10,811 bases of DNA, taken from positions 1 to 10,811 of the forward strand of contig SDWK01000861.1 in the NCBI GenBank assembly GCA_004195335.1, given 5' to 3'. The notes under the pieces were generated by a model that did no database searches, was not told the DNA's origin, and was given only the letters and a program-made list of their open reading frames with translations. Origin of the DNA: Shewanella sp. (GTDB taxonomy: Bacteria; Pseudomonadota; Gammaproteobacteria; Enterobacterales; Shewanellaceae). Shown one piece after another: positions 6,216 through 10,811 of this stretch. The translations under genes and the position numbers were made by a program. How positions within the stretch are numbered: position 1 is the first letter of the stretch; every line of letters starts with the position of its first letter.

Positions 6216-8135
6216 ATGAATAAAAGCACAAAATCAAACACGATGAGCCTGTACAGATTAGTACCATTGACCTTAACAATGTTTCTTGCGGCGTGCGGCG
6301 GGGATGATGGTGAGCCTGGCTCACCCGGCTCACCAGGTGGACCACCGGCGAGTGATATCTCTACATTAATGGTTGAAGTCACTGATGTCAGCACCGATGC
6401 GGGTATCGCCACGGTAAACTATCGAGTCAGCAATCAGGACGATGAACCTGTAGTGGGGATCAGTACAGGCACATACATTGCAGCTCAATTGCTTCCCCAA
6501 GGTTATACCAATGCCGGTAACAGCAGCCAATGGCAGTATTTTACCTCTGAAAGCTGTACAGCGAGTTGCATCGGTGAATTGGTCGACCATAAAAACGGCA
6601 GCTACAGCTATAGGTTCAGCGGTGCTTTTGATGGCTTAAATGATGTCAGCTATATGCCCGGTTCGACTCAGAGGGTGATAATAAAAATTGGCGGAGACGC
6701 CCTACCCGATGGCACTCCACTGCCGATAACGAACCAACACTTCGACTGGAGCGACAGCGGCGAGCCCGCCTATACCCGCAACCTTATCACCATAGCGACG
6801 TGTAACACCTGTCATAACGACTTGGCTTTTCACGGTAGCAAGTACAATGATATCGAGACCTGTGTAACCTGTCACAATGCCGACAAGGTGAGTAACCCTG
6901 ACAATATTTTCCCGCAGATGATCCACACCAAACACCTGACCGGTTTCCCGGGAGAGTTGGCTAATTGCCAAACCTGCCACGTAGCAGATGAAGCCTTAAC
7001 CGAAAACATGAATTGGGCACGAGTTCCAGGAATGGAAGCCTGTGGTTCTTGTCACACTAATATTGATTTCCCATCAGGCGAGGGACATCCGGCGCAAACG
7101 GATAACAGTAACTGTGTCGCCTGTCATAACTCAGACTGGACGGCAAGTATCCACAATGATGGTGGTGACGATGAGGCGTTGGCGCAATTTAACGCTAACA
7201 TTGTGAGTGCGAGTCTTTCAGGCAACACAGTGACCTTTAGCATCACGCTGACCAATCCGGTCACAAACACGGTTTATGTTGATAGCGCCGATAAACTCGA
7301 GTTTATCGACGATCTTCGCGTCTATGGAAATTGGGGAACCAGCTTCGATTATGCGCCTTCAGCTCAATCATTAAAGCTGCAAGACACGTCACCTATCTCT
7401 GGCAGCAATGGCACGTACACCTATGAAATTGGTGGGTTGACCATTCCCACTGGCAGCGAGTCCGACAATGGCACCTTAGCCATTCAAGGTAAGCTCTGTT
7501 CATCACAAGGCAGCCTGGGCAATTGCGAAGAGGATGCGTTCTCGACTGTAAACATTAAATCGAGCCATCAGTTCTTCTCTGCTGCTGAGTTAACGGACAC
7601 CGGAAGAAGAGTCGTTGTAACCAACGAGACTTGCGGGAGTTGTCATGGCGTACAAACCCTTAATTTCCACGGCTCGCGCAATGATTTAGAAGGGCAATGC
7701 CAGCTTTGTCATAACCCCAATATGACGGCAGACGCTTCAGCATCTAATCCGTCAATTTCCACGGCAGACTACAAGCACCTAATCCATTCGCTTCACAATG
7801 CACAACGTGAAGGCTATGAAACACTCAACTACCCAGGGAACATCGGAAACTGTGCCCAATGCCATACCGGTGATGAGAACGGACTTCTCAGTGCAGCCCT
7901 CCCCTTATATTCGGGTGTTAAACCATTAGCCATCAATAACGGTACTTTTACCAGCGCAACCGCAGCCATCTGCAGTGATTGTCATTCTAGTGACACAGCC
8001 AAAAATCATATGACTCAACAAGGCGCCGTATTTATGGGCACCGAAACCGATGCTACAGCCGGTACAGAAAGTTGTACTACTTGTCATGGCGTAGACGCAC
8101 CAGAGGACGTACTAAAAGTACACCCCATTAAATAA
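6216..8135 (+). CDS. mtrF: MtrF, surface decaheme cytochrome lipoprotein (OmcA/MtrC family)
   Basis: A 639-residue outer-membrane lipoprotein with lipobox LAA-C27, then a short collagen-like linker (GEPGSPGSPGG). Ten CxxCH sites form two pentahaem blocks: C196, C216, C251, C276, C300, then C473, C495, C546, C586, C620. Beta-rich domains precede each block, giving the I-II-III-IV layout of this family. Domain III carries C428-x8-C437, the CX8C disulfide known in MtrF and MtrC. It would accept electrons from MtrD/MtrE and reduce extracellular metals or flavins. The frame is open upstream to TTG 6111, but ATG 6216 lies seven bases after AAGGA (6204-6208) and puts the lipobox at the right distance; ATG 6213 is also possible. 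MtrF rather than MtrC is supported by length (about 640 against about 670) and by context. A second pair, C114-x3-C118, lies in domain I. Confidence 0.92.
   Translation: MNKSTKSNTMSLYRLVPLTLTMFLAACGGDDGEPGSPGSPGGPPASDISTLMVEVTDVSTDAGIATVNYRVSNQDDEPVVGISTGTYIAAQLLPQGYTNAGNSSQWQYFTSESCTASCIGELVDHKNGSYSYRFSGAFDGLNDVSYMPGSTQRVIIKIGGDALPDGTPLPITNQHFDWSDSGEPAYTRNLITIATCNTCHNDLAFHGSKYNDIETCVTCHNADKVSNPDNIFPQMIHTKHLTGFPGELANCQTCHVADEALTENMNWARVPGMEACGSCHTNIDFPSGEGHPAQTDNSNCVACHNSDWTASIHNDGGDDEALAQFNANIVSASLSGNTVTFSITLTNPVTNTVYVDSADKLEFIDDLRVYGNWGTSFDYAPSAQSLKLQDTSPISGSNGTYTYEIGGLTIPTGSESDNGTLAIQGKLCSSQGSLGNCEEDAFSTVNIKSSHQFFSAAELTDTGRRVVVTNETCGSCHGVQTLNFHGSRNDLEGQCQLCHNPNMTADASASNPSISTADYKHLIHSLHNAQREGYETLNYPGNIGNCAQCHTGDENGLLSAALPLYSGVKPLAINNGTFTSATAAICSDCHSSDTAKNHMTQQGAVFMGTETDATAGTESCTTCHGVDAPEDVLKVHPIK
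6309..6334 (+). repeat. GC-rich hairpin and 9-bp tandem repeat in early mtrF
   Basis: GGTGAGCC (6309-6316) is the reverse complement of GGCTCACC, which occurs twice as a 9-bp tandem repeat (6318-6326 and 6327-6335). Pairing with the second copy gives an 8-bp stem with a 10-base loop. The DNA encodes the Gly-Ser-Pro linker just after the lipidated cysteine. Confidence 0.7.
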
Positions 8136-8152
8136 GAAGAATTCAAACATTA

Positions 8153-8181
8153 GGCACTCATGTAATACGTTGATGAGTGCC
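8153..8181 (+). repeat. Intercistronic hairpin between mtrF and omcA
   Basis: GGCACTCAT (8153-8161) and ATGAGTGCC (8173-8181) are perfect 9-bp arms around an 11-base loop, 17 bases after the mtrF stop and 37 bases before the chosen omcA start. There is no U tract, so complete termination is unlikely. Partial attenuation, RNA processing or 3'-end protection of the mtrDEF message is plausible. Confidence 0.7.
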
Positions 8182-8218
8182 CTATCCTCTTGATGATGCA
8201 AAAATGGAACGCAAAATT

Positions 8219-10372
8219 ATGGATATAAAAAGAAAAAGCTCGACGCTTAGTTTGATTGCACTGACTTGCTCAGCCCTGCTATTGGGTTGTGGAAGCGACG
8301 GTAAAGACGGGGAAGATGGAAAAGATGGCGTTATCGGTGTCAATATCGATTCCACGGCAACATTGTCAGCCAGTATCACGACTGCAATGGTCACCGATGG
8401 CATAGCAACCATCAATTTTGACCTGACTAATGCCAATGGCGTTGCGGTACTGGGTCTGACCAAAGACCATGACTTGCGCTTTGGGATTGCCCAGCTCACT
8501 CGAGTCAGTGAAACTATGGGTGAAACAGAGGTCGACAGAGGATTTCATTGGCAGGCCTATATCAATGCCGAGAAGACACCCAACCCGGATTGGATCCCTG
8601 AAGGTGAGTCGCACATCAATCCTTCGAACCAATACCAGGCCAATGTTGAAAAAGCAGCCGATTGTGATGCGTGTATCCTCGATAACGGCGATGGCAGCTA
8701 TGCCTACACGTATCAGGTCAATATTGCTGCGGTGACAGAGCCCTTAACCGTGACTTACAGCGCCGACTCAACCCAAAGAGCAACACTGGAACTTGAGCTT
8801 CCTCAGGTAACAGCCAATGCATTTCTGGATTGGCAACCCTCGTCAGAGTCAAGTGAAGGCATTCAAACCCGAAATGTCGTCTCAATCGAAGCCTGTTATA
8901 CCTGCCATCAAGTCGAGAGTCTGGCGCTTCACGGTGGACGAAGGATCGCCATAGAAAACTGCGCATCTTGTCACACCTCCACGTCCGGCGATCCCGAAAG
9001 CGGAAACAGTGTCGAGTTTACCTACATGATCCATGCGATTCATAAGGGTAAAGAGAGGATGACCAGCACACCCGATGGCATGGTGCCAGCCCCCTATAAA
9101 ATCATAGGTTATGGCGGCGGAATACATGATTATGGCAAGGTGATGTTTCCACAAGGACCCGCCGCCGATTGCAGCTCTTGTCACGTTGAAGGAGAAGGTG
9201 CGCCAGCTAATGCGAGTCTATTCAAGGCGGACCTCAGCAATACGGCTTGCATAGGTTGCCACACAGAAAAACCATCACAAAATCATAGCAGCACTAACTG
9301 TATGGGTTGCCATAACTCAACCGATACTTACCCCGGAACCGGCAATGCAGAGAAACGTCACTTTGATGTAATGAAAGCCTACAACGATGCCAGGGCGATG
9401 GGCGTCACATTCAGTAATATCGGGTTAAGTACCGATGGAAAAATCAAATTCGATCTGCAAATTCTAGATGCTCACGGGAATGCTATAGCGAGCGAATTTA
9501 TCAACCAAGGGACACGTGTCGTCGTAGCCTGGGACAGTGACAAAGACTATCCGGCGTACGCCGATGCATCCTATAGCAATCGCCGCATCAAACTCAGCGA
9601 AGGCACATACGATGCAAACTCAAAGACCTTCACCATCACAGGCAATAACTTCGATATGCCGGACGATGCCGATGGTAGGACCTTCGAGCTCTGGTCAGCC
9701 GTCGAGGTCTGCTTCAACAAGGGAGGCTACGGCGTGACAGAAGTGGTGATGACCGCTTGCTCTGACAATACTCGCTCTATCGAAGTTAAAGACCAACCCT
9801 ATCACTTCGTTTGGTCCGGTACAGGCATGGATGCTGACGCTCAGGCCGCGATGCGCCGCAGCATCATAGATACCACTAAGTGTCAGGGCTGTCATAACCA
9901 AGAGGTGTTTCACTACAACAATGGCGTCAACTGTCAAACCTGCCACACTCCGGATAAAACAACGAGATCTGACGATAGCTATCTTGGCGGGAAGAAACCA
10001 ACAAGTTTCGCTTACAAGGCTCACGCAGCCGAGGGGCACTACCTTAAGCATGCTGGCGTAGAATCAGGCACTGTACTAAAAACTGATTGTATGACCTGTC
10101 ACACAGATGACGGGATAAAATTGGGTCGTGCCAGCGATAGAGTGTGGCGCTTTGGCCACAAAGTCACGGGTGAAGATATTTGGGTATCATCAGATGCGGG
10201 AACCTGTCTCTCTTGCCATCAAAAGTACCTAAGTGATGCAGGAGTCAGTCATATAGAGACTAACGGGGGGATTATAGATGGTACGAGTGAAGAGGATGTA
10301 CACACTCGCGCCAGCGAAACCTGCTCAACTTGTCATACACCAGAGCAGATAATGTCTTTACACGGAAATTAA
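8219..10372 (+). CDS. omcA: OmcA, surface decaheme cytochrome lipoprotein
   Basis: A 717-residue outer-membrane lipoprotein: MDIKRK n-region, hydrophobic stretch, lipobox LLG-C24, then a Gly-rich linker (GSDGKDGEDGKDG). Ten CxxCH sites: C226, C248, C318, C344, C361, then C555, C572, C624, C663, C702. Domain III has C498-x15-C514, the CX15C disulfide reported for OmcA/UndA-type proteins. UndA has eleven haems, so ten favours OmcA. OmcA is a terminal reductase for Fe(III)/Mn(IV) oxides, flavins and electrodes. ATG 8219 gives a standard lipoprotein signal; ATG 8204 (722 aa) and GTG 8177 (731 aa, inside a hairpin) are alternatives, and no start has a strong Shine-Dalgarno. Domain I contains C149-D-A-C152. 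After haem X the sequence is T707-P-E, where S. oneidensis OmcA has the mineral-binding TPS. A strong terminator follows. Confidence 0.92.
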   Translation: MDIKRKSSTLSLIALTCSALLLGCGSDGKDGEDGKDGVIGVNIDSTATLSASITTAMVTDGIATINFDLTNANGVAVLGLTKDHDLRFGIAQLTRVSETMGETEVDRGFHWQAYINAEKTPNPDWIPEGESHINPSNQYQANVEKAADCDACILDNGDGSYAYTYQVNIAAVTEPLTVTYSADSTQRATLELELPQVTANAFLDWQPSSESSEGIQTRNVVSIEACYTCHQVESLALHGGRRIAIENCASCHTSTSGDPESGNSVEFTYMIHAIHKGKERMTSTPDGMVPAPYKIIGYGGGIHDYGKVMFPQGPAADCSSCHVEGEGAPANASLFKADLSNTACIGCHTEKPSQNHSSTNCMGCHNSTDTYPGTGNAEKRHFDVMKAYNDARAMGVTFSNIGLSTDGKIKFDLQILDAHGNAIASEFINQGTRVVVAWDSDKDYPAYADASYSNRRIKLSEGTYDANSKTFTITGNNFDMPDDADGRTFELWSAVEVCFNKGGYGVTEVVMTACSDNTRSIEVKDQPYHFVWSGTGMDADAQAAMRRSIIDTTKCQGCHNQEVFHYNNGVNCQTCHTPDKTTRSDDSYLGGKKPTSFAYKAHAAEGHYLKHAGVESGTVLKTDCMTCHTDDGIKLGRASDRVWRFGHKVTGEDIWVSSDAGTCLSCHQKYLSDAGVSHIETNGGIIDGTSEEDVHTRASETCSTCHTPEQIMSLHGN

Positions 10373-10390
10373 AGTTCTACTCTAGCCAAT

Positions 10391-10417
10391 AAAAAGGGAG
10401 GTTAGCCTCCCTTTTTT
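10391..10417 (+). terminator. Rho-independent terminator after omcA
   Basis: GGGAGG-TTAG-CCTCCC (10396-10411) forms a GC-rich 6-bp stem, extendable by A5/T5, followed by T6 (10412-10417), 18 bases after the omcA stop. The A run before the stem means it could also work on the opposite strand. It closes the mtrDEF-omcA transcript and separates it from whatever lies downstream. Confidence 0.93.
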
Positions 10418-10515
10418 ACTCGATGCACACGGAATTAGGGCTATAGAAAACTAATATCCGAGTCGACAAACTGTCATTATTAACTCGTTACTGGCCCTAA
10501 AAAACACTCACTCGC

Positions 10516-10534
10516 AACACTTGTAACAAGTGTT
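10516..10534. repeat. 19-bp perfect palindrome
   Basis: AACACTTGT-A-ACAAGTGTT has 9-bp arms around one base. As DNA it is a good shape for a dimeric repressor operator. As RNA it would form a 7-bp stem with loop GTAAC followed by TTTTC, a weak terminator at best. The binding protein cannot be named. Confidence 0.7.
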
Positions 10535-10650
10535 TTCATAAACCGTTTATCGTGTCCATCCAAACAAATTATGCCGAAATAATCGGAAAATCCATTACCC
10601 ACAAATTGAACGATTAACTAACAAAACGATTAAATTAAAAGGAATATTTA

Positions 10651-10758
10651 TTGTTCTGTCTCAAAAACATGTCCGATTTGCTTACCCCTAAAGAAATAGT
10701 CAGACCTAACTCACATAAAGCGCTTAAAACACCTGCTAAAAAGTCCCTGCTTAGATAG
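10651..10758 (+). CDS. Candidate 35-codon small ORF, function unknown
   Basis: AAGGA (10639-10643) lies seven bases before TTG 10651, which opens a 35-codon frame ending at TAG 10756-10758; ATG 10669 in the same frame would give 29 residues beginning MSDLLTPKEIVRP. The peptide is basic toward its C terminus (KALKTPAKKSLLR) and has no signal peptide, haem motif or recognised domain. It might be a leader peptide, a real small protein or chance. Start choice and coding status are both uncertain. Confidence 0.22.
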   Translation: MFCLKNMSDLLTPKEIVRPNSHKALKTPAKKSLLR

Positions 10759-10792
10759 CCTATAGGTGGAAATTAATTCCACACACTAAACA

Positions 10793-10811
10793 CTGTCTCT
10801 TATACACATCT
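10793..10811. other. Tn5/Nextera mosaic end (right end)
   Basis: CTGTCTCTTATACACATCT is the exact reverse complement of the mosaic end at 7-25. It is library adapter, so the right boundary is a tagmentation breakpoint and not a biological junction. Confidence 0.97.

Larger units (their letters stand above)
10418..10792. other. Gene-poor region downstream of omcA (probable mtrC upstream region)
   Basis: About 375 AT-rich bases hold no recognisable protein gene. They include a 19-bp palindrome (10516-10534), a direct repeat AACGATTAA (10609-10617 and 10625-10633), a candidate small ORF (10651-10758), a weak CRP-like element (TCAGA-N6-TCACA, 10700-10715) and GTGGAA-N5-TTCCAC (10766-10782). In S. 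oneidensis mtrC follows omcA, so this is probably the mtrC promoter region; the mtrC start is not reached before the adapter. Confidence 0.5.

Noticed and set aside
2989..8135. Calling the first three genes mtrA, mtrB and mtrC
   Set aside because: Gene order (decahaem, barrel, surface cytochrome), position next to divergent feoA and upstream of omcA, and the ~640-residue surface protein fit mtrDEF; mtrCAB has the order C-A-B.
3073..10051. Several open frames of 60-120 codons antisense or out of frame inside mtrD, mtrE, mtrF and omcA
   Set aside because: They are shadows of long, motif-confirmed genes, with no Shine-Dalgarno or domain of their own.
8219..10372. UndA instead of OmcA
   Set aside because: UndA has eleven haem motifs; I count ten CxxCH. 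The call still relies on motif counting, not alignment.
26..10792. CRISPR array, tRNA, rRNA, insertion sequence or phage genes
   Set aside because: I saw no spaced repeats, cloverleaf, ribosomal RNA stretch, transposase or phage motif on either strand.
1..10811. A 10.8-kb mobile element bounded by inverted repeats
   Set aside because: The inverted ends are exact Tn5 mosaic-end/Nextera adapter sequence, there is no transposase, and the content is a syntenic chromosomal locus.

Overview
The window looks like a Shewanella-type gammaproteobacterial chromosome fragment. It carries the mtrD-mtrE-mtrF-omcA part of the metal-reduction (extracellular electron transfer, EET) locus, next to the divergent ferrous-iron uptake genes feoA-feoB. 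The assignment rests on three decaheme cytochromes with ten CxxCH motifs each, an MtrB-type outer-membrane barrel with an N-terminal CxxC, two outer-membrane lipoprotein signals, and a gene order that, from memory, matches feoB-feoA/mtrD-mtrE-mtrF-omcA in Shewanella oneidensis (where mtrCAB follows omcA). Species cannot be decided from the sequence.

Layout: 1-25 and 10793-10811 are Tn5/Nextera library-adapter sequence, so the biological insert is 26-10792 and its ends are tagmentation breakpoints. On the minus strand lie feoB (start 2313, 3' end cut off by the adapter) and feoA (2563-2306, overlapping feoB by 8 bases). A regulatory intergenic region (2564-2988) holds a feo promoter with a Fur-like box, two CRP-like sites and a perfect 14-bp inverted repeat just upstream of mtrD. 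On the plus strand follow mtrD (periplasmic decaheme cytochrome), mtrE (porin-like sheath), mtrF (surface decaheme lipoprotein) and omcA (second surface decaheme lipoprotein), then a strong Rho-independent terminator at 10391-10417. The last ~375 bases have no convincing gene. They contain a palindrome, a candidate 35-codon small ORF and possible regulatory sites, and probably form the start of the region leading to mtrC, which is outside the window.

Working together: by family knowledge, MtrD would sit inside the MtrE barrel and pass electrons from the periplasm across the outer membrane to MtrF on the cell surface. OmcA is an additional surface terminal reductase for Fe(III)/Mn(IV) minerals, flavins or electrodes. 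FeoA/FeoB import the Fe(II) that such reduction yields. This is a known type of system. The features most worth a second look are regulatory or local: the mtrD leader inverted repeat, intercistronic hairpins and 15-bp tandem repeats, a TPE tripeptide where OmcA's mineral-binding TPS motif is expected, extra cysteine pairs, and the small ORF.
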